Below, one piece after another: positions 54,428 to 64,000 of a stretch of DNA of 64,000 nucleotides (within the stretch, counting starts at the first letter, position 1; the number at the start of each line of letters is the position of its first letter). The stretch spans positions 558,001-622,000 of the forward strand of contig CADCXA010000056.1 of the NCBI GenBank assembly GCA_902806565.1. Reading direction: 5' to 3'. The position numbers and the translations under genes are program-made. The notes below the pieces were generated by a model. It was not told where the DNA came from. It ran no database searches and worked only from the letters and a program-made list of their open reading frames with translations. This DNA comes from Hypoxylon rubiginosum. Its lineage: Eukaryota > Ascomycota > Sordariomycetes > Xylariales > Hypoxylaceae.

Positions 54428-55141
54428 ATGCATCATCTCAGACTCTTTCTCTACAAGGCTGGTATGATCTGGCCGGAAGAGTTCGACATACTGCAGCACG
54501 TGCATCGTGATGCAAAAGTGCTCTTTGCGCTCAAGAAAACGGTCACGATCACGACCGAAACTCAACAGCTAACTACGGCCTCGAAAAAGGCTGTCAACGA
54601 GACGCTGGCGTCCATCTTCTCTGACGCGTTGCACCCCACGGTGCTACAGATCCTGACGGAACAGCACCGAGCTCTCGACTTCCTCACCGCACTGCAACTT
54701 TACAATCCGTTGGCGGCCAAACTCGGCGAGCGTACTTTCTTCCGACTCTTCGGAGTCCTGGTGGAAGCGAGACTAGCGTGGAAGACCAACCCCAGAATGC
54801 CCTTTGACGTCAACCAACACTGCCTCCTGGCCAAGAGCATCGATGGATTCCTCCAGCAGGCTCCCAGCTGGACCAATGCCGAGCTCGACATCTACGAGGC
54901 TGTGGGAGGATACGACTCCGAGGATGATGATGGTGGAGAGAACGAGCCGGATGAATCTATGAGCGGCGAACAGGCCGTGGAGGCAGCCAGAATGGCCATG
55001 GAGCGCATGGAGGTGGACAATGAGGAGAAGGAGGAGGGGGGAGAAGGTCAGGATCATCCAGTGGAGAAGGACGATGAGGGCTATGCCGAGGCGGTAGATG
55101 AGATCACTCGTGGTATGGATTATATGGATATCGACGAGTAG
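54428..55141 (+). CDS. Unknown protein, paralogue of the gene at 52188
   Basis: A single exon of 237 residues. The ATG at 54428 was chosen because MHHLRLFLYKAGMIWPEEF lines up with the start of the paralogue. The frame is open to 54350. The helical core spans about 10-155, and the acidic C-terminus is rich in Glu/Asp/Met (GGYDSEDDDGGENEPDES, ending MDYMDIDE). The two proteins keep the same order of motifs but share only a minority of residues, so the duplication is old. Function is unknown. Confidence 0.75.
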   Translation: MHHLRLFLYKAGMIWPEEFDILQHVHRDAKVLFALKKTVTITTETQQLTTASKKAVNETLASIFSDALHPTVLQILTEQHRALDFLTALQLYNPLAAKLGERTFFRLFGVLVEARLAWKTNPRMPFDVNQHCLLAKSIDGFLQQAPSWTNAELDIYEAVGGYDSEDDDGGENEPDESMSGEQAVEAARMAMERMEVDNEEKEEGGEGQDHPVEKDDEGYAEAVDEITRGMDYMDIDE

Positions 55142-56243
55142 ATTAGGCAAGGGAGGGAAGACTGGATGCAGCAACTTTGAGTTTTTTACTTCCCCCGGTG
55201 TTACGGCATGAATAAATCCATTTTCCACTCACTTCGGCAATTCATTTCCTAGGTATCAAGTGAATGTGAGGCTATACTTCTGACTCGGCTAGGTTACCTA
55301 TTACCTAATATGGTGGATATGCAATGACTAAGCAATTTTTCTAATTAGGCAATTTCCTAATAAGACTTAGGCACCTCGAGTTACACCACTTCAAGCGGCT
55401 CAGATAAGTTACTTTAGTTCGTGATTGGATAGGTTATGTAGGGATCTATTATGGCTACCCAAGAACCATGGCAATAGTGTTCACACACCGCTAATGCGTA
55501 GCTCTGCTAAAGATGGACAATATTCAATTAATTGTCTTACATGATCTACCCACGTGATGCACATATATTTGTGATGGGATACCTGCTTATACATATCATA
55601 CTGTTCATTGAATTCTAGGCGTACGCAAGAACAAGACATACAATAGGCTATATACGACAACTACGTTATGTAGGTTAGTATCCGAAGTAATCTGATAGTG
55701 AAATACAATACCATGGAGGGGCCTACAGTCACAGTTAACGGTGGGTTCCCCTTAGCGTTAGCAAGGCGATTCGGTTACTATATGGATGGAAGTATATGAT
55801 CACGTCTCACAACACAATTACGGAGTCGGAAGAACGAATTATATTTGACCCGTATCTGTACCATGATGAACATCTCGAGCACCACGGCTTTTTCAAGGCC
55901 ACTGTCAATCTTCGGCACGGAGACTATCGCAGTAGCCCCAGAATCCCCGCCCATAGAGTCACTCGGAGGTGGACGCGAGGAGACTTTGCTAGCCGGACCA
56001 TGGAAATCACATAGTATCAGGAATAAGATGGTTCATCTTGCAAAAGAGAATCGTTTGTATTTCGTTCCGGAAGGTGGATGCGGCGGTTTTTTCTAACCGG
56101 CTGGATGCAGTATCAAAAGCAATCCCATGCCGACAATTCAGTCGTGAATTCCCCCATAAACACCAGAACCTGCGAACGAGTCAAAAAAATGCGATGTGAC
56201 AAGTACACTCTTGAGCAACTTACCACCATCATGATTGAGGAAT
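55142..56243. other. Converging 3' flanks
   Basis: It lies between the paralogue (rightward) and RPS21 (leftward). Short frames at 55796-56014 and 55845-56096 are not convincing. Nothing else was seen. Confidence 0.5.
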
Positions 56244-56573
56244 TTATCGCACAGCGCTCCAGACGCTCTTCAGGAGACCATCCCGCTGGGCCAGTCTGTT
56301 CAGAGCATCGTCGCTCTCACCCATCGCTCGCACGAATCCGCAGAGGGCGTAGACGTGGTTCTCGCCCTGAACTTGTCGGCCGGTCTCGTCGACCTTGGCA
56401 ATGGAGATCTGGACGGAAGCGTGATCCTTGGCCTTGATGATGCGGTTGGTGGCGCTGCACTTTCGGGGGACGTAACTAGCGAAGCGATCGAGGTTAGCGG
56501 AGATCAGCAGGCATCTGCATCTCGCAGGAGGAAATGCTCACAGGTCCACGATCTCTCCCTTGTCGTTTTCCAT
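56244..56573 (-). CDS. RPS21: 40S ribosomal protein S21
   Basis: The exons 56573-56542 and 56475-56244 are split by a 66-nt intron with a GCTAAC branch point. They encode 87 residues, the standard length of eS21. The product begins [20 protein letters not shown] and carries the conserved [40 protein letters not shown] and [16 protein letters not shown]. It is a component of the small ribosomal subunit involved in 18S rRNA maturation. The intron falls after ten codons, a common place in ribosomal protein genes. The large plus-strand frame at 56235-56702 is its antisense shadow. It is divergent from SLX4, with 600 bp between the start codons. Confidence 0.96.
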
Positions 56574-57172
56574 CCTTGCGACTTGTCGACTGTGACTGTG
56601 ACTGTGACTGTGGTGTTCGGAATTTGCTTCGTGGCGGTGGCCGTGGGATTGGGATTTGTATTTGTCGCAACAAGTGGATGTGTCGTAGGTGAAGCAAATT
56701 GAAAAATCGGCCCGGAAATTTTGACCCTTCGAAAATGAGAAATTCCAGTTTTGGTGGGCGTGGGGCTCAAAGCTCGGGTGTAAGTCACGTGAGTCAGGTC
56801 AGCTGCTTTCGAGTTGGTTTCGTGGTAAACTGCATGTGACAAGACTGGGTCCTGAGTCTTGGCGCTTACCCCTCTGTTTTTGTTACTAGAATGTACCTAG
56901 GTACCTAGTGTAATTCGCGTCGTCGTTCCGTGTAACGCCACTTGCGATACGAAATACCCGTACACAGAAAGCGCGTAATCGAACAAGTTCGTTCTTGGAC
57001 CACTTCGACCTCATCAATTAGACCCCTTTCAACAGATACAACATTACCATGCTACTTCTTTAATTTATTGCCTCGTCGGCTAGCCTTTCCAGTTTACATC
57101 CTGTCGATTAGCAATTCCCTAACAATAGGTTGCGCTTGGCGCATACCCGCCCTTCTACGATTTCGATTCGCC
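56574..57172. promoter_or_regulatory. RPS21/SLX4 divergent promoter
   Basis: These 599 bp lie between the two start codons. A TGTGAC hexamer repeat (56591-56612) is just upstream of the RPS21 ATG. The palindrome TACCTAGGTA lies at 56894-56903, immediately followed by TACCTAG again. Confidence 0.7.
56591..56612. repeat. TGTGAC hexamer repeat
   Basis: Three full units and a partial fourth, within the RPS21 5' UTR or promoter. Confidence 0.9.
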
Positions 57173-59575
57173 ATGTCTACCGCGCATATCCTCACGTCCT
57201 CTCCTCATCGCGAAAGGCTTGACCTTTACTCGATGTCATCCTCCCCGGGCCTACCCTCTTTCACCGATATTTTCGCAAAATCTTCGAAGAAAGCCCCCTT
57301 GCAAAGTGGACGTCGTGTGACACCGATGCCCGACGATGCGCGTACTACGTTTACGAGCGCCGCCGGCATTTTACGAGAAGCCCCCGAGATCGATATCGAA
57401 ACTGAGCAGATTAGCCATTCACCGCCACGCAAATCCAAGGTCACCAAGGCCCGAAAGAAGAAGTCTCCCGCGCCGCAAACTACAAGCGTACCTATAGACA
57501 GCCCAATCCTCATCGAGTCATCACCAAAGGAAAAGCCATGGCAGAAGTATAAAAGCAAGAAAGAAGCTCAGAAAATTGAGCAGCCGGCTACCTCGAAAGG
57601 CCGAGTATCGAAATCAACGGCCAAGCGTAAACCCAAAGAGAAACCCGAGACGGTATCAAGACACTTTCCCGCCAAGGAGGGTGTTGCGAAACAGGTGGGA
57701 GAAAAATTAGACAAAGGCAAAGCAGTAGGCAAGCTAGAGCAAGAGAATACTACAAGTGGATCATCTTTCTCAGAGCCTGCTCTCAGACGGCGAAACGACT
57801 GGACGCCGCCACCTACCAACAGCCCTATTCTCATCGGGTCCGAGTCAGACAACCGGGAGTTGCATTCATCTATCGACAGAGCAAGATCCAAGGACGTGTT
57901 TAATACTCTTCTAGATCAGTATGGGTGCAAAGATGGTTCATCATCCGCCGCAGCAGAGCAACCGCAAGCAGATATCCTAAAGAAGCGGAAATTAATTGAG
58001 CTCGTCTCTACTAGTAAGGGTGCCGAGCAGCAATTGAGAGAACCATCACCGGTCAAGACAGTCAACGCGAAGAAGAAGACCAGGACGATTACCGAACTGG
58101 CGACTGCGCCTTACATGTTGCCAATTGAACCAGAACTAGACCTTGCAGGGATGGCGACGAAAGATTCTCTATTGAACTATTTCGACTCGGACGGTGCCGT
58201 TAAAGCCCTGGTCGACCATCAGACTGCAGTCATGTCCCAGAAGAAAGACAAGGCTAAGGAAACAAAAGCATCTACAAAGCCAAAGCGCAAGAAGAAAACG
58301 GGCACGGAGAGCAATCCAATTCTTTTGTCTCCAAACTCGGCCCTGAAGCAGTCTTCTAACCAAGACTTTGTCTTTGGAACCTCAAGCCAATTGGCTAGAG
58401 AGGAGTCGCCTAGTACGCTGAGAGATCTCCATTTGGCAATCCAGGCTTCGAACCAGGCCAATTCTGACCCTTTCGCCGATTCTGACAGTCAGGGGCTTTG
58501 GCATGCTGGCGCGAGAGACATTGATGGCGACCTAATACTCGTCGAAGATTTTCCCTCGTTGCCGCGTCATAAAGAACAAGCGCGTCCCTCGCGCGAAGAA
58601 TTTGTCGATATCCACGACATTCTGAAGTCGTCAGAGCTGGATGAGTCAGCGACGACTGCTCCACACCAAAATTCCCATTTCTTTCAGTCCCAAGCTGTCT
58701 CTGATATACAGCCTCCCCAAACCGGTGACCAAGTACTTGCAGAGCCTCAGACGGTAGCCGAGATGACAGCTCCACGGCCGGATTATGAATCACTTACAGA
58801 CGCGCAGCTTGCTAGGCAAATTGCTTCGTATGGGTTCAAGCCGGTTAAGAAACGACAAGCGATGATTGCACTTCTCGATCAATGCTGGTCCAGCAAGAGC
58901 TCGGAGACTGCCACCAACCAATCAAGATCCATATCTACTTCATCTACCATGAACGCCCCCAAGAGGAAACAACAGCCGGTCGCTACGGAGCCGGAAAAGG
59001 TGCCAAAACGACGCGGTCGCCCGAGGAAGAATTCTACAGCGGAGACGTCCTCGACAACAAAGGTCTCGGCTCCAAAAGAAGTTAGCACAAAGAGGCCCCG
59101 CGGCCGCCCGCGAACAAGTGCTTCAAAGCCCGCCGAAATTGCCGATTCCGACCTGGAAGAGTTAGTGCTGTCGTCATCGCCGTCCTCGAGGACGCCGTCG
59201 CCGGAGAGGGACCGGATCTTCTCGTCGCCGCCGGCGGTGGACCTGTCGATCTCGGAGGAGGCCGACATGTCGCTAGCGGCGACGACGACGACGACGGGCC
59301 AACCTTTGGCGGACCTGTTCCGGCACATCACCAAGGCGGTGACGTCGGCGCCGCGCTCGCAGGACCCGGCGCGGCCGTCGTGGCACGAGAAGATGTTGCT
59401 GTACGACCCGATCGTGCTAGAGGACCTAGCGGCGTGGCTCAACGGCGGCGCGCTGGGCGCCGCCGGGTACGACGGCGAGGTCTCGCCCACCGACGTCAAG
59501 GCGTGGTGCGAGTCCAAGAGCGTCATCTGCCTCTGGAGGCAGAACCTCCACGGCAAGGAGAGGAAGCGGTACTAA
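57173..59575 (+). CDS. SLX4: Structure-specific endonuclease subunit SLX4
   Basis: A single exon of 800 residues from the ATG at 57173 (MSTAHILTSSPHRERL). The frame is open to 56942, but the upstream residues are unlike the family. The long Lys/Ser-rich disordered region carries two AT-hooks (KRRGRPRKN near 610 and KRPRGRPRT near 640). A SAP-like helical motif (YESLTDAQLARQIASYGFKP, VKKRQAMIALLDQCW) lies near 536-572. The C-terminal SLX1-binding domain at about 735-800 reads SWHEKMLLYDPIVLEDLAAW, then DVKAWCESKSVICLWRQNL. SLX4 is the scaffold for the SLX1 nuclease that cuts branched DNA during replication repair and recombination. Near-perfect Thr and Ser codon runs occur around 59280. Confidence 0.93.
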   Translation: MSTAHILTSSPHRERLDLYSMSSSPGLPSFTDIFAKSSKKAPLQSGRRVTPMPDDARTTFTSAAGILREAPEIDIETEQISHSPPRKSKVTKARKKKSPAPQTTSVPIDSPILIESSPKEKPWQKYKSKKEAQKIEQPATSKGRVSKSTAKRKPKEKPETVSRHFPAKEGVAKQVGEKLDKGKAVGKLEQENTTSGSSFSEPALRRRNDWTPPPTNSPILIGSESDNRELHSSIDRARSKDVFNTLLDQYGCKDGSSSAAAEQPQADILKKRKLIELVSTSKGAEQQLREPSPVKTVNAKKKTRTITELATAPYMLPIEPELDLAGMATKDSLLNYFDSDGAVKALVDHQTAVMSQKKDKAKETKASTKPKRKKKTGTESNPILLSPNSALKQSSNQDFVFGTSSQLAREESPSTLRDLHLAIQASNQANSDPFADSDSQGLWHAGARDIDGDLILVEDFPSLPRHKEQARPSREEFVDIHDILKSSELDESATTAPHQNSHFFQSQAVSDIQPPQTGDQVLAEPQTVAEMTAPRPDYESLTDAQLARQIASYGFKPVKKRQAMIALLDQCWSSKSSETATNQSRSISTSSTMNAPKRKQQPVATEPEKVPKRRGRPRKNSTAETSSTTKVSAPKEVSTKRPRGRPRTSASKPAEIADSDLEELVLSSSPSSRTPSPERDRIFSSPPAVDLSISEEADMSLAATTTTTGQPLADLFRHITKAVTSAPRSQDPARPSWHEKMLLYDPIVLEDLAAWLNGGALGAAGYDGEVSPTDVKAWCESKSVICLWRQNLHGKERKRY

Positions 59576-60180
59576 CGTAATAGGTAGTGGCCGGGTTTGA
59601 AGAAGCGTAGTTGCTCTTGCTAAGGTACCTAGGCAGGATACAGACGATGATGAGTAAAGAATGATAAAGACTTACGTAGTTGGGGACGCCTCTCTTAGAG
59701 ATCCCCATGAATTGGAAGCAATAAACGAAGTGAACATATACCAAAGCATTGATTCGTCTTTACTTGTGTGTATCTTTGTAGTTTTCCTTTGAGGTCTCTA
59801 ACTAAGACTATAGAAGACTAAGACAAAGACTCTCAAGTATAACAAATCTCTGTTCTAAAGATTGATGGAGTTGAAACATTAGGTATAGTTATCACATGCA
59901 AATGTCAACATTCTTTCAGGGGCTAGATCATTTCATCTTTAATGTTTACGTACGTCTCGTCTTACATCTATCTTCGAAATATCTATAGAAACATTTCAAA
60001 CAATTCCCACTCAAAAACAAAAACCCAGCCTTCTAACAAAAGGGAAAAAAGGAGTGTTTGTCCAGGGGCAAGAAGCTGTTCGAAGCTTACCTGTGGCCTA
60101 CATGAGGTCTGCCAGTACTTCTGAAAGTGGCTTAGGAGTAGGAGGCGTAGGTTGGCTTTTACCTCATATTGTAGCACTAC
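59576..60180. other. Converging 3' flanks
   Basis: It lies between SLX4 and the leftward hypothetical gene. It includes a near copy of the intergenic palindrome (TACCTAGGC at 59626). No gene was seen. Confidence 0.5.
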
Positions 60181-60960
60181 TTAATATTTCGATCGCTTAG
60201 GGGAGGAGGAGCTTTGGGATCCACTGCTGTCCGACTCTAACAAGCCCGCTTTCCGTTTCAAGTTTCTCATCATATCATCCCTGTTCTGTGACTTCTGCTC
60301 CTCCCACGCCGCTCTCCGTGCCTTGTTACCGCATTGACGGCACTGCTCATCGTACCCCACCGCGTCCGGGTTAGGCATGTTGCAGTCGGGGCAGTGGAAG
60401 ATCCGATGTTGCCTTCCGCCCTCCTCGGCCTGGCTCTCCTCGGCCTGGCTCTCCTCAGCATGGCTCAGCTCAAGCTGGCCCTCCCCCCTTGGCGGCGACT
60501 CTATCTGCAATCCCCTGAAGAGATCCAGCTGGCGCTGGAGACTTGCGAACTTATCATCAGTTTCCCGCTGGAAATTTGCAAACTTATCCCGAGTTTCCGA
60601 TAATTCTAATTGGGTCTCTATTAATTCCGTTCTGGTGTCGACGTCATTCGCGATACTGATCATCACGGCCGATTCCTTGTGAACGGCGTTCATTAGTAGG
60701 GTGCTGGTGTTTCGAAGCGCGGCTCCGAGATCCCGATTTCCCTGTACTGCGTGCGTTAATTCGCTATTGCCATAAAGCTTTTCCGAGGTTTCTATTAGAT
60801 CCTGCCATTTCCTAATGCTAGTACTCCAGCCCGTTAGTTCACGTAAAATCCTCCTTGGTATGTGCTGCATGGGCATGCTGTCAATATCCATGGGCTCAGG
60901 TGGTTGCAAAGCGAGAGACTGCGGCTGTTTTGACTCTTTTGACTTTTTATGGCCGGCCAT
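60181..60960 (-). CDS. Hypothetical coiled-coil, zinc-ribbon-like protein (259 aa)
   Basis: A single exon from the ATG at 60960 (MAGHKKSKESKQPQSLALQP). A predicted coiled coil spans about 105-155 (TRTELIETQLELSETRDKFA, QRETDDKFASLQRQLDLF). Three five-residue AEESQ-type units follow, then a treble CxxC-type motif (FHCPDCNMPNPDAVGYDEQC and CRQCG) that could bind zinc. A basic, Ser-rich tail ends SSSPKRSKY, which looks like a nuclear signal. No named family was recognised. The gene stands alone. Confidence 0.65.
   Translation of the reverse strand: MAGHKKSKESKQPQSLALQPPEPMDIDSMPMQHIPRRILRELTGWSTSIRKWQDLIETSEKLYGNSELTHAVQGNRDLGAALRNTSTLLMNAVHKESAVMISIANDVDTRTELIETQLELSETRDKFANFQRETDDKFASLQRQLDLFRGLQIESPPRGEGQLELSHAEESQAEESQAEEGGRQHRIFHCPDCNMPNPDAVGYDEQCRQCGNKARRAAWEEQKSQNRDDMMRNLKRKAGLLESDSSGSQSSSSPKRSKY
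60421..60465. repeat. 15-bp coding tandem repeat
   Basis: CTCCTCGGCCTGGCT occurs twice exactly and once with two changes, encoding the SQAEE units of the leftward protein. Confidence 0.9.
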
Positions 60961-62385
60961 TTTTGGACAATGATTGGTTAATTGGACTTTGCTTGAGTGA
61001 TTTGCTTGAGTGCTTCGCTTAAGATGTGTCTAGGTCGATGAGATGCTCCCTTAAAGGTCGCGACGATGCTCTGCTTTTATCTTTAATTCGAAATACGCAA
61101 TTTCAACACAACAAGAGATAGCATTTCAAAACTAATAAATTGTTTAGCCTTTTAGTTTATGTACAACATTATAGAGTATTTACAATAGCATTATTAATAG
61201 CGCTATTAGGAATTTAAAACTTAGCATATAGTTTTACTTTGTCATACTTCCCCTAAACAAAGGATGGGTTCTTAGGCTGTTTCGTTACCTAAATAGGTAG
61301 TCAGATAGGCAGTATACTACTAGTAGAGTCCCCAACTATCAGGCCGGCAACCAAGGCTAATACTTAACGAACACTACTTTAAAAGGAGTATGAATTGGAT
61401 AAATAAATATGATAGTAGGATTTGGCTTTTCCATTCAGCATATATCTCTCTTCCAATGAGACCTTTAGGAGAAAGTATTGAAACTGTGCATAGACTTTTA
61501 TCGAAAAATAGTCATTCTGCAAGGGCCAGCCTTATATGTAAGAATACTTGGGGGTAAGTTGCAAGAATCTTGATTTAAGTGTGGAGGGAGACGCATTCAT
61601 CACAATCAATATACATGTATGTTATATGAAAACCAAGGTTTGTTGAATGAAGAAAGATACCATTATGTCATCTCTACTATTAATTTAGGAGGTAGGTTCT
61701 GTTAAATCTTATAAAGCCCTACTTATCCTTAGGTTTAGTATGGGAGTAAGATGGGAACTCATCTCTTGGTATATCTAACAATTTAGCATTTAACTATATA
61801 TATATTCCAGTTTAACTGCACCATGATAGTTGAAAAAGATAAGCATGTTCTACATTAATATTCCTACGTAATGGCGTATTTACCCTCAAAAGACTCCTCA
61901 ACGATAAATACTTTGGAACTTCAAGTCTCTAGAATTGCCCAGTAAAAAAAATCAAACTTGATATGTTAGAAGTAAGATAGCACCTCCCGGGAAACGTCTC
62001 AGGGGCAATCAAGCAGTACTCGACGTTGCAGCAACTATCAATACCTAAGTGGTCTACTCATACCATTGGTGTGCAATGAAAATTCTCAACTAGATTAGCG
62101 ATTTTCCTTCCCTATGCCTTGTGCTGCAATTCTTTTATTTGGTGGAAAGTACGTATTGACGAGGTGGCCCCTAGTGATTGTTTCGTGCTTTGCTGGTTAG
62201 TCGAGGTATGATTCTTTTTTATTTAAGACACCAACAATTCCTAGACTTTCTTCCTTTCCCTTTCTCACGTCTAGTTTTGTCAATCGTCTGTCAACGACAA
62301 TCAATGCTCAAGGTATGTGTTTTACCCCCGTGTTTTTCTCTCCCCCCCTTTCATCATTATTGTCATCATCATTATCGCTATATAG
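60961..62385. other. Intergenic, 1.4 kb
   Basis: A+T-rich and without long frames. It may contain the unresolved 5' exon(s) of the broken gene that follows. ATGCTCAAG with a GTATGT donor at 62304-62318 is one candidate, but its phase does not match. Confidence 0.45.
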
Positions 62386-63089
62386 CGACGCTTCCCTCAT
62401 CCTTCCAAGACCTGTTACCAGTATTTTTACTATTTCATGGCCCTGTAATTCAGGAAGAACATTTAGACATCCTATCTAACATCTTGAGGGTTTTTAATGA
62501 GCATCGCAACGAGTTCTCACAGGTTTTCAACAGGTATCACGACGACTTAGGACAGCGTGTTAATCGACATCACCACGACCTGAGGCAGCGTCTCGATTAG
62601 CACCAGACCGATTACGTACAGTGCCTAGGTGCTCAAGTGACGGCTTTGGCGCAGAGCCTCAACATCATCCGCACAGGGATGACCACGCAGCATAATCAGA
62701 TGCAACGCAAACGAGACACAGCACCATAACCTCCAAGTCGCCCTTATCCGTGCCATGGATCGCAATAATGCCAATAACCTCCGGGCTTTGCTGTTATACG
62801 CGGTTACCAGCGGCGTGCAGAACGATGCGTTTGCACGAGAGGCGAGTGATGGTTTGGGCGCTCTCAGACAAGACTTGGCGCTATTCAACGCCGTCTATTA
62901 TATGGGCTTGCAGCAACCTCGCCTGACCCCCCAGCGTAATGAGATGCTTGAGGGATATGTAAGTTGAACCTAGTATAACCTGTGCCCATATGAATATCTG
63001 GCTAGGTACTGATTAAATTCCAGGGCCTCGCGTTGGTACTTGTGCTGCTTTTTGTGTTCGTCACCTTCCTTGTCCTTATCCTCAACTGA
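62386..63089 (+). pseudogene. Coiled-coil protein with C-terminal membrane anchor, degraded
   Basis: A heptad-like region (NEFSQVFNRYHDDLGQRVNR, HHHDLRQRLD) hits TAG at 62598-62600. The same frame continues HQTDYVQCLGAQVTALAQSL. Near 62705 the coding frame shifts by one, after which it reads NETQHHNLQVALIRAMDRNN and continues to EMLEGY at 62958. A clear 65-nt intron (GTAAGT..TTCCAG) then leads to a last exon (63024-63089) of 21 hydrophobic residues (GLALVLVLLFVFVTFLVLIL) and TGA, a tail-anchor-like transmembrane segment. One nonsense change plus one frameshift make it a likely pseudogene. Undetected introns or sequence errors are alternatives. Confidence 0.5.
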
Positions 63090-63648
63090 CTCTGCGCAAT
63101 TTTAGCTTCTTTACTACCGAAATATTAGACAACAACATCCGGCACGAGAGTTGCGGCTGATATCCATGGTGTTTTTATTGCATAAAGTGGTGGTTGGGGA
63201 TTGGGATAGGGGCGAAAGCTACACTTCACTGTAGTAGAGCATTTGCGCTAGTTTCCTGAAGAATCAATTCACGCAGAATTTACCATCCATAGAATCGGTA
63301 TATGTAGTAGTAATGTGTCTTAAAGGCATGTTCAAAGGCGTGTTTAAGGGTTGTGGGTTTATCTTGACTTGAGTTCGTAGTGAAATTAATACCTTACGTA
63401 ATGTACCTGGTAAAAGGGGTTTTTAGGTTCGGTGAGGCTCGGTGAGGCTGACCTTCACCTAGGTCTAAAATATGGGTCACAAGTGGATTGCATAAGGGTG
63501 GGGCCAAAAGTTAACTTGCTTATTGCAACTGTTGGCGATTTAAGAATTTCGCAAAAGTATCTGTTCACTAGCATTCATTCCCTACAAATCTCACCCAGAC
63601 AAAGGGGTTCCGGCAGATTTGAACGAAAACAAGAACGATAACGAGAAA
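63090..63648. other. Cactin promoter region
   Basis: It lies between the broken coiled-coil gene and cactin. A duplicated GTGAGGCTCG is at 63431-63450. Nothing else was seen. Confidence 0.5.
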
Positions 63649-64000
63649 ATGGACCCTAGCCGACGTGCTATGATCTATGGCCGTAAGTCACCCCCTCGCC
63701 GTGACATAACATCTCCTAGACGAGATTCAAATTCCAGGATCACCAAGCCCGCGAAACCTACCCAGACCAAACCCGCCAAGTCCAGTACCCAGAACTGGCT
63801 CAGCCAAGATGAGCAGTCTCGCCAGTTTGTCGCCGATGAAGATAAGTTTGTCCTAAAGCAAGCAAAGAAGAAGGCAGACATCCGCGTCAGGGAGGGGCGA
63901 GCCAAACCTATCGATCTCTTAGCCTTCAATTTGCGATACGTCGATACGGACCGCGATGTTTTCGACGATGACGACGCCGATCTCGACATCGATGTACCTC
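63649..64000 (+). CDS. Cactin, N-terminal part (runs off the right edge)
   Basis: The frame opens at the ATG at 63649 (MDPSRRAMIYGRKSPPRRD) and stays open for 117 codons to the window end. After a basic, disordered lead it shows the cactin signature WLSQDEQSRQFVADEDKFVL, then KQAKKKADIRVREGRAKPID, and then an acidic stretch (VFDDDDADLDIDV). Cactin is a conserved nuclear protein associated with the spliceosome, needed for accurate splicing in yeasts and animals. A GTAAGT at 63683 and a TTCCAG ending at 63737 could form an intron, but removing it destroys the frame, so it was not used. The rest of the gene lies outside the window. Confidence 0.85.
   Translation, partial: MDPSRRAMIYGRKSPPRRDITSPRRDSNSRITKPAKPTQTKPAKSSTQNWLSQDEQSRQFVADEDKFVLKQAKKKADIRVREGRAKPIDLLAFNLRYVDTDRDVFDDDDADLDIDVP

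Noticed and set aside
56235..56702. Plus-strand frame of 155 codons
   Set aside because: It is the antisense shadow of RPS21 and its intron.
63683..63737. Intron in the cactin gene (GTAAGT to TTCCAG)
   Set aside because: Removal of 55 nt shifts the frame and destroys the clear cactin signature that reads through without splicing.

Overview
The window comes from a filamentous ascomycete (Pezizomycotina, most likely a Sordariomycete). The evidence is short introns (about 50-97 nt) with GT..AG ends and CTAAC/CTGAC-like branch points, fungal families such as MTC1, RTC1/SEA2, SLX4 and an Hce2 (ECP2-like) effector, a fungal ankyrin gene family, and a transposon reduced to almost pure A+T in the manner of repeat-induced point mutation (RIP). 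All gene models below were spliced by hand from reading frames and splice signals; no alignment or database search was run.

Left third (1-26 kb): an AT-hook chromatin-type protein, MTC1, a mitochondrial-type malic enzyme (five exons), a trypsin-like serine protease with an unknown C-terminal half, the relic of a STAND/NACHT-like gene, a six-exon glycine-rich-domain (DUF1399/GRDP-like) protein whose last exons are small Cys-Gly cassettes, and two unknown genes (424 aa single exon; 245 aa in three exons). Gene-poor stretches lie at 17.3-20.5 kb and 24.3-26.2 kb.

Middle (26-33 kb): an ankyrin-repeat gene on the minus strand is cut in two by a 4,287-bp element with 22-bp imperfect terminal inverted repeats beginning YAG and an exact 8-bp target duplication (GTTGATAG). 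These are hAT-type hallmarks. The core of the element is about 3.8 kb of nearly pure A/T. Removing the element and one duplication copy rejoins the host exon in frame.

Right half (33-64 kb): mostly housekeeping genes. They are UVRAG/Vps38-like autophagy/endosome protein, RTC1/WDR24 (SEACAT/GATOR2), a DapA-family aldolase, two Nudix hydrolases (NUDT15-like and NUDT19-like), a class I photolyase, ribosomal protein S21, the SLX4 endonuclease scaffold, and the 5' end of cactin running off the right edge. Between them lie a secreted Hce2 effector candidate, a divergently transcribed pair of unknown paralogous genes (52188-52907 and 54428-55141), and three genes broken by single in-frame stops: a J-domain protein, an unknown conserved protein and a coiled-coil/membrane-anchor protein. 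Each stop can be explained by one C-to-T change at a CpA, the RIP context.

The genes do not form one pathway. The coherent themes are genome defence (RIP-like decay of a transposon and of accessory genes) and an accessory set of ankyrin, NACHT-like and protease genes typical of fungal NLR/heterokaryon-incompatibility repertoires. A 10-bp palindrome, TACCTAGGTA, recurs at least five times in intergenic DNA.
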